64,000 bases of DNA from assembly GCA_017529865.1 (NCBI GenBank), contig JAFXNA010000009.1:1-64000 (forward strand), written 5' to 3'. The DNA comes from Bacteroidaceae bacterium. GTDB taxonomy: Bacteria > Bacteroidota > Bacteroidia > Bacteroidales > Bacteroidaceae. The position numbers and the translations under genes are program-made. Under the pieces are notes generated by a model, which was not told where the DNA came from, did not search any database, and saw only the letters and a list, made by a program, of their open reading frames with translations. This document shows, one piece after another, positions 30,446-37,975 of this stretch (the stretch's first letter is position 1; every line of letters begins with the position of its first letter).

Positions 30446-30474
30446 GACAGACAGGGGGAGAATTGTTATATTGG
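30446..30474 (+). promoter_or_regulatory. promoter for the gene at 30506
   Basis: TTGACA at 30446, 17-bp GC-richer spacer, TATATT at 30469; lacks the TTTAATTA spacer motif. Confidence 0.7.
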
Positions 30475-30505
30475 TAATACAGTTAATTAAAGCAAGGAGT
30501 TTCCC

Positions 30506-30883
30506 ATGGCAGTTAAGCCAACCGATAAAGAAATTAGTGTTTTCCGCAAGTATTTGAAGAAGCAGGGTTTTATCGAGGACGGGTTATGCAAGGGTGTTTA
30601 CTACATGTACATGAAGTACGGTTACCTCTGTGTTTCAATAGAGTATACCAAGAAGGGTGAGTTCAAGGAAGTCAGTTCCTTTCTTTCCCTCGGGTGGGAG
30701 AACTCCAAGTGCAGCCGTTTTTACTTTCCGAACTATTACAACTTTGGGGGAGTAAGGAGACTGGACAGGGATTATGTGGAGACGTGCACCCTTACCTCTA
30801 CTAGCGTGATGATAGCCATAAGTGAAATGTTCGAGAATATAGAGAGTATTAACAAGACATTCAAGAAGATACTGAAGCGATGA
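30506..30883 (+). CDS. hypothetical protein, 125 aa
   Basis: ATG at 30506 after CAAGGAGTTTCCC. Basic at both ends with a central aromatic stretch (several Tyr, Phe and Trp between residues 36 and 80). No family is recognised. It is an isolated + gene facing the long - strand block, with its own promoter and a shared terminator. Confidence 0.75.
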   Translation: MAVKPTDKEISVFRKYLKKQGFIEDGLCKGVYYMYMKYGYLCVSIEYTKKGEFKEVSSFLSLGWENSKCSRFYFPNYYNFGGVRRLDRDYVETCTLTSTSVMIAISEMFENIESINKTFKKILKR

Positions 30884-30903
30884 GATTTCTTCCTTAAATG
30901 ATG

Positions 30904-30934
30904 AATCCCCTGAGAGTCAATCTCGGGGGATTTT
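30904..30934. terminator. bidirectional terminator between convergent genes
   Basis: AATCCCC and GGGGATT arms with inner GAGA/TCTC, then TTTTAT; serves the + gene and the end of the - block. Confidence 0.75.
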
Positions 30935-30964
30935 ATCATAGGGGTTTATTGCCGCCTTCTTCTA

Positions 30965-31264
30965 TTAAGCATACATCGACCACCATGAATACCAGTGAGA
31001 GGAAGGTTGATTACGGTATGTATCGGAGTTGAATTTCTTGTATTCTTCTCCCAATTTGTCAAGTAGCCTATTATATTCCGCATCGAACTTGGATAGCAGC
31101 CTGTTGAATCTTTCCATGGTGGAAGAATCTTGTCGTTCCTGTTTGAGCATCAGCTTTTCGGAAGCGGGTATAGGAGCATTACGCCACTTGGCGCTTTCCT
31201 GCTCCATAGCCTTTACATTTTCCTTTGTCAGCTGTTTGATGACTTTTGCTGTCTGGTTGTACAT
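30965..31264 (-). CDS. hypothetical coiled-coil protein, 99 aa
   Basis: Last gene of the - strand block. Almost wholly helical, rich in Lys, Glu, Gln and Arg with a heptad-like middle (residues 45-85), ending in an aromatic Trp-Tyr-Ser-Trp-Trp tail. No family is recognised. It follows the 31270 gene after 5 bases. Confidence 0.8.
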   Translation of the reverse strand: MYNQTAKVIKQLTKENVKAMEQESAKWRNAPIPASEKLMLKQERQDSSTMERFNRLLSKFDAEYNRLLDKLGEEYKKFNSDTYRNQPSSHWYSWWSMYA

Positions 31265-31269
31265 AGGGT

Positions 31270-31671
31270 TTACTCAAGACTATCTACTTTCTGTTCACCC
31301 TTTCCCAGAATACTGAAAGGTACAACTATTCCAGTAAACCTGGCATTCTCGGGAATTCCAGCAATCGTATGCATCATCTTGTTTCCTTCGTCACGTTCAA
31401 GGATGGGGTTACCCACATGGATGCCAGGGCCTTCTTCACCTGTAGCTCTTTTGGCGATAAAGAAACTATCGGCATCTACATCATACAGTCCCCCTTCAAA
31501 AAACTGAGGGCCAGGTGACTCTTTCAGAAAGATTGTCTTTCCATCATCTGCAATACTGATGGAATTAAGGTCGCCGCCTTCTCCAAACGCATTCTCAACT
31601 TCTACATTCAGGTGTCCATAGCCATTGCGGATATAGCTGCCGAGATACTGATATAACTGTTCAAGTACCAT
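31270..31671 (-). CDS. hypothetical protein, 133 aa
   Basis: ATG complement at 31671 after AGGAGTAATA. Gly-rich and strand-rich with alternating acidic loops; no domain is recognised. It is in tight order with its neighbours in a - strand operon. Confidence 0.8.
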   Translation of the reverse strand: MVLEQLYQYLGSYIRNGYGHLNVEVENAFGEGGDLNSISIADDGKTIFLKESPGPQFFEGGLYDVDADSFFIAKRATGEEGPGIHVGNPILERDEGNKMMHTIAGIPENARFTGIVVPFSILGKGEQKVDSLE

Positions 31672-31698
31672 TATTACTCCTTTCTAAACAATTTGGGT

Positions 31699-32508
31699 TT
31701 ATGCGAAGAAGTAGTTTCCCTTGTGTTTTGTAAGGTAATCCAGTTGGTCTTGGGACTGGTCACTATATCTCTGGTGTTGATAGAGCCAGTAGTAGGCCTT
31801 ATAGGAGAGCATCCAGTCTAGGTTGTCAATCTCTTCGATTGAATCCCATCTGACATGGAGGGAATCCACATTGAATACATCGGCGATGACAAATCGGACT
31901 GTGCTTTCGAAGTGTGCGGATATGTACTTATCCTTGTGCTTGAACTGGAATCCGTTTTCACCCCAGCCGTCGAGGAACTGGCCGTCAATGTTATCGACAA
32001 TCTTTTTGAGGCAATCCTTGAAGTATTCTGCCGACGAGCGTTGGAGGATGCTGTTCTTGAAGTAGTAGCCTACGCAGAGGAGGATTCCTTCTGTGGGGGA
32101 GTAAACGAGGTAGTGCTGGGCGGGTTTGACGCCTTCTGGGAGGTCTTCCGCCTTGTTGGGGAAGTGGTTACCCATGTAGGTCATGGAGAATGCCCAGAGG
32201 AGTTCGGGGAAGTAATCCCGTTGGAGGAGGTATGGGTCATAGTCATCATCTTCTTCGTCATCACGGGATGTGGTATTGACCTTGAAGTAGAGTTTGACGA
32301 GGGAATAGGACAGGTCATCGACAGGGGGGATATCCTGTTCTGGGATGGAAACATTTTTTGATTTTTTGGGTTCGGACATAGGTTTCTCCATTTTGTCTTG
32401 AGCTTCCTTTACCATACGTTTGGCAAGGATGTCGTTCAGGGGGCCTTTGACGGGGAGGGACGGTTCGCCCCAGGAAGGGGAAACGGGGAGTTCAGCTTCT
32501 ACTCTCAT
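31699..32508 (-). CDS. hypothetical protein, 269 aa
   Basis: The first 75 residues are Pro/Lys/Glu-rich and probably disordered; an acidic patch of about eight Asp/Glu follows near residue 83, then a folded aromatic part with several Trp and Tyr. An internal ATG at residue 44 could be an alternative start. No family is recognised. Confidence 0.75.
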   Translation of the reverse strand: MRVEAELPVSPSWGEPSLPVKGPLNDILAKRMVKEAQDKMEKPMSEPKKSKNVSIPEQDIPPVDDLSYSLVKLYFKVNTTSRDDEEDDDYDPYLLQRDYFPELLWAFSMTYMGNHFPNKAEDLPEGVKPAQHYLVYSPTEGILLCVGYYFKNSILQRSSAEYFKDCLKKIVDNIDGQFLDGWGENGFQFKHKDKYISAHFESTVRFVIADVFNVDSLHVRWDSIEEIDNLDWMLSYKAYYWLYQHQRYSDQSQDQLDYLTKHKGNYFFA

Positions 32509-32518
32509 GGGTTATCTC

Positions 32519-32863
32519 CTAGTTGAAAACGACAATGTTCCCATATACAACGATAGGGTGTTCGGGGCCGTAGCATTGGCGGATGACAGCCCTGTATTTC
32601 GCCTTATGGGTTTTATCATCGTTGGGCATAATGTCAATCACATAACGTTCGCCGCCGTAGAACAGGGTGTGGGGGTGACAGATGGTCTTGATGTCGGTGA
32701 ATACAGGGACATCAAACGGAATCTTGGTGCCATCTTTCAGCACTACTTCGGCAGTGACCTTCTCGTATCGTTCTTCGTAGTCAAACAGGTAGCAGGACAC
32801 GGAGATTATAGCAAAGTAGGCGACATTATCCCTAGTGATATAATTCAGTTTAGTTGAATCCAT
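32519..32863 (-). CDS. hypothetical protein, 114 aa
   Basis: Strand-rich, with a Val-Thr-Ala-Glu-Val-Val-Leu-Lys-Asp-Gly-Thr-Lys-Ile segment near residue 35, suggesting a small beta domain. ATG complement at 32863 follows AGGAACAAACCAAA. No family is recognised. Confidence 0.8.
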   Translation of the reverse strand: MDSTKLNYITRDNVAYFAIISVSCYLFDYEERYEKVTAEVVLKDGTKIPFDVPVFTDIKTICHPHTLFYGGERYVIDIMPNDDKTHKAKYRAVIRQCYGPEHPIVVYGNIVVFN

Positions 32864-32875
32864 TTTGGTTTGTTC

Positions 32876-33091
32876 CTAGTAGTATTTCGGTCTGGGTTTA
32901 TCCATGTTGATGATAACCTTGTTGGGTTGCAACTTGGGGGGAGTTTCAACTGAAATAACTTGGGACGTGATGATTTCTTCAACGAGGTCGATATCTTCTT
33001 CGTAGCGTGTTTCGACGAGGGCTTCACCGGCGTCGTACTTGTCCCTGATGCGGGTAAGTTGGTCGATGAGTTGGTTTAGGTTTAGCTGCAT
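32876..33091 (-). CDS. hypothetical protein, 71 aa
   Basis: ATG complement at 33091 after AAGGAGCAAAACCA. N-terminal helix (Leu-Asn-Gln-Leu-Ile-Asp-Gln-Leu), an acidic middle and a Pro/Lys-rich tail. It is the first gene after the promoter at 33253. Confidence 0.8.
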   Translation of the reverse strand: MQLNLNQLIDQLTRIRDKYDAGEALVETRYEEDIDLVEEIITSQVISVETPPKLQPNKVIINMDKPRPKYY

Positions 33092-33252
33092 TGGTTTTGC
33101 TCCTTGGTTAAACTGGGGCCACCGCTTCTGCGGTTAAGATGGAGAAATCGAAGTCGATATCGGCCTTGATTTCCTGATTGGCGTTGTCCCCCCAAAGTGT
33201 TGCTTTGGGTGTTTTATGGCTTCTAAATGAACCAGACTTCTCCTATATAAGG
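33092..33252 (-). promoter_or_regulatory. long leader with hairpin, possible short reading frame
   Basis: Between the promoter and the gene at 33091 lies an unusually long 5' leader. It has CCCAAAG-CAACA-CTTTGGG (33192-33210), whose CCCCCAAAGTG arm (33189-33199) recurs inverted at 33302-33312. A stop-bounded frame is open across it without a usable start codon. Confidence 0.4.
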
Positions 33253-33281
33253 AATATAGATAAATTTCATACGATTGTCAA
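33253..33281 (-). promoter_or_regulatory. promoter for the operon 33091 to 30965
   Basis: - strand TTGACA (33276-33281), 17 bp, TATATT (33253-33258). Confidence 0.75.
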
Positions 33282-33324
33282 CCACTATGTATACAGAACA
33301 CCACTTTGGGGGTACATAGCCTAC

Positions 33325-33732
33325 CTATTCGATTGTATCGGGGATTGAATTGAGATGTTCCTTATACTTCTTGTAGGCTTCCATATCTCGTTCACGCTCA
33401 CGGACGCCCTTTTCAATGAAGAGGCTGTAGATATCGGCAACCGTATTGATTTTTCCCCTGTAATATTCAAGAATCTTCTTGGCGTGGTCGAGGTCGTTGA
33501 CCTTGAACCAACGGGTACTCCATACACCGCTGCTACCCCATCCTGAACCAGGTTCATAGGTATGGTCTATAGTACGGAAATACTGCTGAACCTGATTCCA
33601 ACAGGGTCTTTCGTTCAGGAGGCAGAATTCCATTGCGTATTCGTCTTGGAAGTCATGGACGAGGCGGATTTTAACGGGTTCGCCCATGTGTTTTTTAAAG
33701 TCGTATTCGAGTTCTTGTGTGCTTCTTGACAT
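33325..33732 (-). CDS. hypothetical protein, 135 aa
   Basis: Helical and charged, with Trp-rich middle (Gly-Trp-Gly-Ser-Ser-Gly-Val-Trp) and a C-terminal Arg/Glu/Lys helix. ATG complement at 33732 after GAGGTAACAACG. No family is recognised. Confidence 0.8.
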   Translation of the reverse strand: MSRSTQELEYDFKKHMGEPVKIRLVHDFQDEYAMEFCLLNERPCWNQVQQYFRTIDHTYEPGSGWGSSGVWSTRWFKVNDLDHAKKILEYYRGKINTVADIYSLFIEKGVRERERDMEAYKKYKEHLNSIPDTIE

Positions 33733-33737
33733 CGTTG

Positions 33738-34118
33738 TTACCTCATTGGGAAAATCTGGCTGTGGTTAAATAGTTGGGCCCCGTCGAGTTTCAAATCGGT
33801 TGGGTTGAAATAGGCGGTTCCATCGGCGCACCTGACAACGGGCATGCCGTTGCAGGAGTAGAGAGACCCGAAGCATTCGAAGTGCGGGGATGTAATCTGG
33901 GTTTCCATGTACTTGCTGCAGAGATAGTAGCCACTGCGGTTGGAGTTCTTGGGTACGGGGATATAGATTTCGGCATGGGTTTCCGTGGATTGTTTTTCCT
34001 TGGCTTTTGCATCGGGGGCATCCAGCGCTTTGCTAAGGTATTTGCAGGAGACAACTACCCATAACACACATACAATCGCAAAGACGATTATCTTTCCAAT
34101 AGTTTTTGTTTTTGACAT
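33738..34118 (-). CDS. exported or membrane-anchored protein, 126 aa
   Basis: Residues 8-24 are hydrophobic and end Val-Val-Val-Ser-Cys, which could be a lipobox or simply a membrane anchor. The rest is polar with five further Cys, suggesting disulfides outside the cytoplasm. No family is recognised. Confidence 0.75.
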   Translation of the reverse strand: MSKTKTIGKIIVFAIVCVLWVVVSCKYLSKALDAPDAKAKEKQSTETHAEIYIPVPKNSNRSGYYLCSKYMETQITSPHFECFGSLYSCNGMPVVRCADGTAYFNPTDLKLDGAQLFNHSQIFPMR

Positions 34119-34147
34119 TGTTTTTAATTCCTTTAACTGGATTAAGT

Positions 34148-34720
34148 TTAATCTACAACGATAGCTTGGGCATCTTTTTTGGCGAAATAGGCCACTTTCG
34201 CCTCATGGATTCTCATGGTGTATTCGGGGAAGAGTTTCTTGTAGAGTTCGACCTTTTCTTTATCTCGGTCTTCGACAAGTTCGGCGAGGAGTGGGGGCAT
34301 GGGGATTTTTCCCCCTCCGACGAAAAAGGGTTTGCCCGCAAGGTCGTTCTTATCTTCCCATTGTACAAGGTCTTCGCACCAGGTCTTGAACTGGATGAAC
34401 TCGGGGTCCTTTCTCAGTTCTTCCTTCGACCTGGGTTCCTTCTTTTCGTGCAGGTCCCTGCTGGCCATCGTCAGGAGGTAGTCGTCGCACATCCGATTGA
34501 TGCGTTCCTCTGTCAAGTCAGCGAGGTATTCCACGATGATACTGACACGGGGTTCATGGACATAGGGGGTAAGGGATACGACGATATGGGTCTTTGCGAA
34601 ATCGGTCAATTGTCTGTCCAAATCTTCTGGGAAGCGGATTCCTTCCGTGATGGTTTCGAATCGTTGCTCATAACGGTGGCCTTGAATCATCTTGCTGTTA
34701 ATAAATTCCGAGTTTTTCAT
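34148..34720 (-). CDS. hypothetical protein, 190 aa
   Basis: The frame opens at 34753, but that ATG sits at the predicted transcription start; ATG at 34720, after CAAGGAGCGACC, is chosen. Mostly helical and charged, with a predicted strand pair (Ile-Val-Val-Ser-Leu-Thr, Val-Ser-Ile-Ile-Val) near residue 45. It is the first gene of the operon running to 33325 and lies next to the CRISPR array. Confidence 0.8.
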   Translation of the reverse strand: MKNSEFINSKMIQGHRYEQRFETITEGIRFPEDLDRQLTDFAKTHIVVSLTPYVHEPRVSIIVEYLADLTEERINRMCDDYLLTMASRDLHEKKEPRSKEELRKDPEFIQFKTWCEDLVQWEDKNDLAGKPFFVGGGKIPMPPLLAELVEDRDKEKVELYKKLFPEYTMRIHEAKVAYFAKKDAQAIVVD

Positions 34721-34757
34721 GGTCGCTCCTTGGTTGGTTTCCTTGATTGACATGAAT

Positions 34758-34786
34758 AATATACATAATTAAACGGAACCTGTCAA
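34758..34786 (-). promoter_or_regulatory. promoter for the gene at 34720
   Basis: - strand TTGACA (34781-34786), 17 bp, TATATT (34758-34763). Confidence 0.8.
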
Positions 34787-34828
34787 GGGGGGTTGAAACA
34801 TTTTTTGAAACTATCCGAGAATGAACTT

Positions 34829-35516
34829 GGTGTTCATACCCTTCTGAATGAAGGTATGTTCACCTCATGTTCACCATAGATGACTTCAAGGTGTTCATAG
34901 CCTTCTGAATGAGACTATTTTCACCATACGGATGTTGCTGTAAAGGCCGCGCTCGGTGTTCATACCTTTCTGAATGAGGATATGTTCACCTTGTTGTGCC
35001 CGTTTATGAATGGCGGTTAAGTGTTCGTACCCTTCTGAATGAGAGTAGGTTCACCTTATTTCACCGTCTTTTTCTTTTTCGGTCTGGTGTTCATACCCTT
35101 CTAAATGAGACTATGTTCACCACAGGTGGCCCCAAACATCATAGGGGAATGGTGTTCATACCCTTCTGAATGAAGGTATGTTCACCTTTAAACTCGTAGT
35201 AATACTTCTTCGCCATGGTGTTCATACCATTCTGAATGAGAGTATGTTCACCCCTTACGAGGAACGACTGGATGTTCCTTTTGGTGTTCATACCATTCTG
35301 AATGAGAGTATGTTCACCATACGGAAACATACGGGCGGAAATGTATTTGGTGTTCATACCATTCTGAATGAGAGTATGTTCACCCTGGGCCGCGCTGCCT
35401 ATATCGTCATACATGGTGTTCATACCATTCTGAATGAGAGTATGTTCACCTAGGAGGCAAAATGGCCCAGATAATCGACTGGTGTTCATACCATTCTGAA
35501 TGAGAGTATGTTCACC
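34829..35516 (-). CRISPR. CRISPR array, 11 repeats of 36 bp and 10 spacers
   Basis: Repeats start at 34829, 34890, 34955, 35020, 35086, 35151, 35217, 35283, 35349, 35415 and 35481. Spacers are 25-30 bp, the six nearest the nuclease all 29 or 30. The five repeats closest to the nuclease (35217 onward) are identical and the distal six carry substitutions, so the nuclease-proximal end is the young end and the array is probably read on the - strand, downstream of the nuclease. In that direction the repeat starts GGTGAACATAC and ends GTATGAACACC, an almost complete inverted repeat, with CATTC-A-GAATG inside. Only 13 bases separate the nuclease stop from the first repeat, so no separate leader is visible. 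Confidence 0.97.
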
Positions 35517-35529
35517 TGGCTTTTCATAA

Positions 35530-37545
35530 CTACTTCTCTTTCAACGACTTGGAGAACTCGGTGTCTTTAAATTTCACACGGTTTCGAATACAGAATGCGG
35601 CATTTGTGTCTGCATTTTGAATTCTGCCGTGCATAGTGCATTCTTGGTTTCCGCAAACGAACACTCTGCCTTGGCGGTAGTTCAGCTTCTTTGTTAGGCA
35701 CTGTTCCATGGTGAGGGTCTCGTCCTTCTTGGAGCACTTGTTGTGGCCGCACGCATGGCATGTCTGTGAAGTCATCTTTGAAGGCACGGCCTTGAACAGC
35801 GTTCCACGACGGGTGACGATGCGTTCGACATCGTTCTTGAGGAGGGCGATATGCATGGCGTTCTTAACATAATGGTCGGCCCATTCACTGTCTCGGCAAC
35901 GGGCCCCTTCCTTTGTAGGGGTGCACGTGATGGTGGCGACATTTCCTTCGACCTTCACGTCGTCTGGCACGTTCCAGTGCTTGGTCTGTTTACAGTTCGC
36001 CAACACATCGCGCTTTTTAACGGGGTGGTCGAACGTGATTACAGCGACATTGCTGTTCTTTCCAGAGTTCAGCTTGCATCCTTGCATCGGGCCCATGTTC
36101 CAATCCCTCTTCACGGTCGAGTAGAGGGAGGTGAACTTGCTTCCCTTTTCCACATTGTTGAGGTTCAGGTTCTCCATGGAAATGACTGATGCCTGTCCGA
36201 AGCGTTTCGTGTTTAGCAGGCTGGTCGAAAGGATGAACGTGCTTTCGACACGGATTTTGTCGGCGAGCGATTCGTATTCCGCACGGAGTTCGGATGCGAC
36301 GGGGGACATGTCTGCGAACACTTCGGTAATGGTGTCGTGGCAGACATCCCATTTCGCCTGTTCTGCGAAGTAGTGACGACGGTTGGCGATTTGCTGACGG
36401 ATAAACTTTCTCCATACCTTTGTATGTCCGATAATGGAAAGCTGTTCCTTGTTGTAAAATTGGTTTCCGTTTTCGTCTAGCCTGTGTTGCATCCACGCGA
36501 AGAGTTTTGCGCACGGGTCGCACGAGGGAATCCATCCATGTGCTTCATCGGTGGGCGCTCCATCACGGAGGCCGAGCGTGAACATTCCGATAAGCGTATA
36601 GCGTCCTTCGGCATATTCATCGCAGAGGCGCACCAGGTCGTCACGAGTGCTCTTGGTAGCGGTCGTTTTGAACAGCTTGGTTTCGCTTCCGCCATCCTTG
36701 GAATAGGCGTATACTGCTTCATGCCAGTCAACCATGTCTGGCCCGATTTGTTTCGGCTTAATCGTAGTGATGAGGCCTCCTACGGCGATGCCAGCATCCA
36801 TGCCGATGACCTTGCCAAGTTTGATTGCATTAAGGTCAGGCTTGCCGTTTTCATCCGTCACGATGGAGGGCACATTCACTTCGACTTCGTACGGGATGTT
36901 CAATGTCAGCTGCACTTTGCACGCACGGCTCGGGTCATCGCATACCATTGCGTTGATATCAGTATTGTCAGCGATAATCAACGTTCCCTTCGGGGTTTCC
37001 TTTGTCTGGGCGAACAGGTTTTTCGGGTAATAGGTAGATTTCTTGTCCGAGTGGGCACGGATGTACATGTTCACAGGGCCACCAGGGAGACCATAGATAA
37101 CAACCTCCCAGTCGAAGAACTTTCCTTTCATACTTCCGTCTCTATGGACCGTAATCTTGGGAACGGTGATTGGGATGTTCTTTTTGGGGTTGGGAAAATT
37201 CTCGACTACCATCTTCTTGAACTCTTCGATGGCGGCAAGATAAATCTTCTTTGTGTTTTTCAGGGAATCGAACTGTTCCTTTGTGATGTCAAACGCTTCG
37301 CCGTCAATCTTCGTCTTCAGCACTTTTTTGCCGTTCTTTCCGAATGCGGGTGCAGTGTCAGGCATTTCTCCGTTCATTTCGCTCATGACCTGAGGGCCGA
37401 GCTTGGAGATAACGCGGGCCGCCTTGGAACGTGTAACGAAATCCCCTTTGGATTTGTTCGATACTCCATAAACGGCATCTCCCCACTTGGAGTCGGCATT
37501 TCCTTCGGAATCGCCAGACACCCGTCCGACATAGCCTTTTACCAT
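35530..37545 (-). CDS. compact Cas12/TnpB-like RuvC nuclease (type V effector), 671 aa
   Basis: The single effector beside the CRISPR array. RuvC motifs are in order: Val-Ile-Gly-Met-Asp-Ala-Gly (Asp250), Val-Ile-Ser-Met-Glu-Asn-Leu (Glu458) and Asn-Ala-Asp-Thr-Asn-Ala-Ala (Asp646). Between the second and third lies a four-Cys zinc site, Thr-Cys-His-Ala-Cys (596, 599) and Cys-Gly-Asn-Gln-Glu-Cys (631, 636), as in Cas12/TnpB target-nucleic-acid-binding domains. The N-terminal 240 residues have no clear similarity I can name and should hold the recognition lobe. The size is in the range of phage-borne compact effectors such as Cas-phi and Cas-lambda; subtype is undetermined. The frame extends to a TTG at 37593, but the -10 box lies inside that extension, so ATG at 37545 is taken as the start. 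Its ribosome binding site is weak. No Cas1, Cas2 or Cas4 is nearby. Confidence 0.9.
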   Translation of the reverse strand: MVKGYVGRVSGDSEGNADSKWGDAVYGVSNKSKGDFVTRSKAARVISKLGPQVMSEMNGEMPDTAPAFGKNGKKVLKTKIDGEAFDITKEQFDSLKNTKKIYLAAIEEFKKMVVENFPNPKKNIPITVPKITVHRDGSMKGKFFDWEVVIYGLPGGPVNMYIRAHSDKKSTYYPKNLFAQTKETPKGTLIIADNTDINAMVCDDPSRACKVQLTLNIPYEVEVNVPSIVTDENGKPDLNAIKLGKVIGMDAGIAVGGLITTIKPKQIGPDMVDWHEAVYAYSKDGGSETKLFKTTATKSTRDDLVRLCDEYAEGRYTLIGMFTLGLRDGAPTDEAHGWIPSCDPCAKLFAWMQHRLDENGNQFYNKEQLSIIGHTKVWRKFIRQQIANRRHYFAEQAKWDVCHDTITEVFADMSPVASELRAEYESLADKIRVESTFILSTSLLNTKRFGQASVISMENLNLNNVEKGSKFTSLYSTVKRDWNMGPMQGCKLNSGKNSNVAVITFDHPVKKRDVLANCKQTKHWNVPDDVKVEGNVATITCTPTKEGARCRDSEWADHYVKNAMHIALLKNDVERIVTRRGTLFKAVPSKMTSQTCHACGHNKCSKKDETLTMEQCLTKKLNYRQGRVFVCGNQECTMHGRIQNADTNAAFCIRNRVKFKDTEFSKSLKEK

Positions 37546-37574
37546 GCTGATTGCGTTTTTTGTTTTATGTAATA

Positions 37575-37603
37575 AATATAGATACTTAAACAACCGATGT
37601 CAA
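37575..37603 (-). promoter_or_regulatory. promoter for the nuclease gene and CRISPR array
   Basis: - strand TTGACA (37598-37603), 17 bp, TATATT (37575-37580), overlapping the 3' end of the upstream gene. The leader to ATG 37545 would be about 22 bases. Confidence 0.8.
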
Positions 37604-37975
37604 GGGTATGTCCCGATTTTTGTGGGCATTCTTGTTCCAGCCATCTGGTTTGTCATGGCGGATGTTGGGGAAGGTGTTGGCATCTTTTGGGTAATCGATG
37701 GTGTAAACGGATTTAGTACCATCCTTGAAGCTGATGGTGATGGAAGTCGGGCGTTTGGACCAGAAGTACTTAATCATTTCCTTTCTTGGCATCGTGGCTG
37801 CGGATACGGACTGTCCGTTACGGTACATCCAGATTTGCTTCAGTTCTTCGGTGACATGCTTTACGAGCTTATCAAGGTCGTCGAACTTATCGACCTCCCA
37901 TGCGGTCAGGCTTAGGTTGCACGAAATACTAGGTGCGTCAGCGTGTTCTGCGTAAATGGATTCAATCTGTTTCAT
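37586..37975 (-). CDS. hypothetical protein, 129 aa
   Basis: Start taken at 37975 (AAGGAATCCAA upstream) rather than 38062. Mixed helical and strand protein with a Thr-Ile-Ser-Phe-Lys-Asp-Gly-Thr-Lys-Ser-Val segment near residue 86. The ATG overlaps the stop of the upstream gene by 4 bases. No family is recognised. Confidence 0.8.
   Translation of the reverse strand: MKQIESIYAEHADAPSISCNLSLTAWEVDKFDDLDKLVKHVTEELKQIWMYRNGQSVSAATMPRKEMIKYFWSKRPTSITISFKDGTKSVYTIDYPKDANTFPNIRHDKPDGWNKNAHKNRDIPLTSVV

Noticed and set aside
35139..35489. Open reading frame of 116 codons across the CRISPR array on the - strand, and one of 91 codons on the + strand.
   Set aside because: Repeat plus spacer is about 66 bases, a multiple of three, so the frame stays open by periodicity; the protein is just the translated repeat.
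34829..37545. Reading the nuclease as a plain transposon TnpB with chance repeats.
   Set aside because: Eleven regular 36-bp repeats with unique spacers of nearly constant length directly beside the gene are a true CRISPR array.
36484..37572. 362-codon + strand frame opposite the nuclease.
   Set aside because: Antisense shadow of the RuvC gene, without its own promoter or ribosome binding site.
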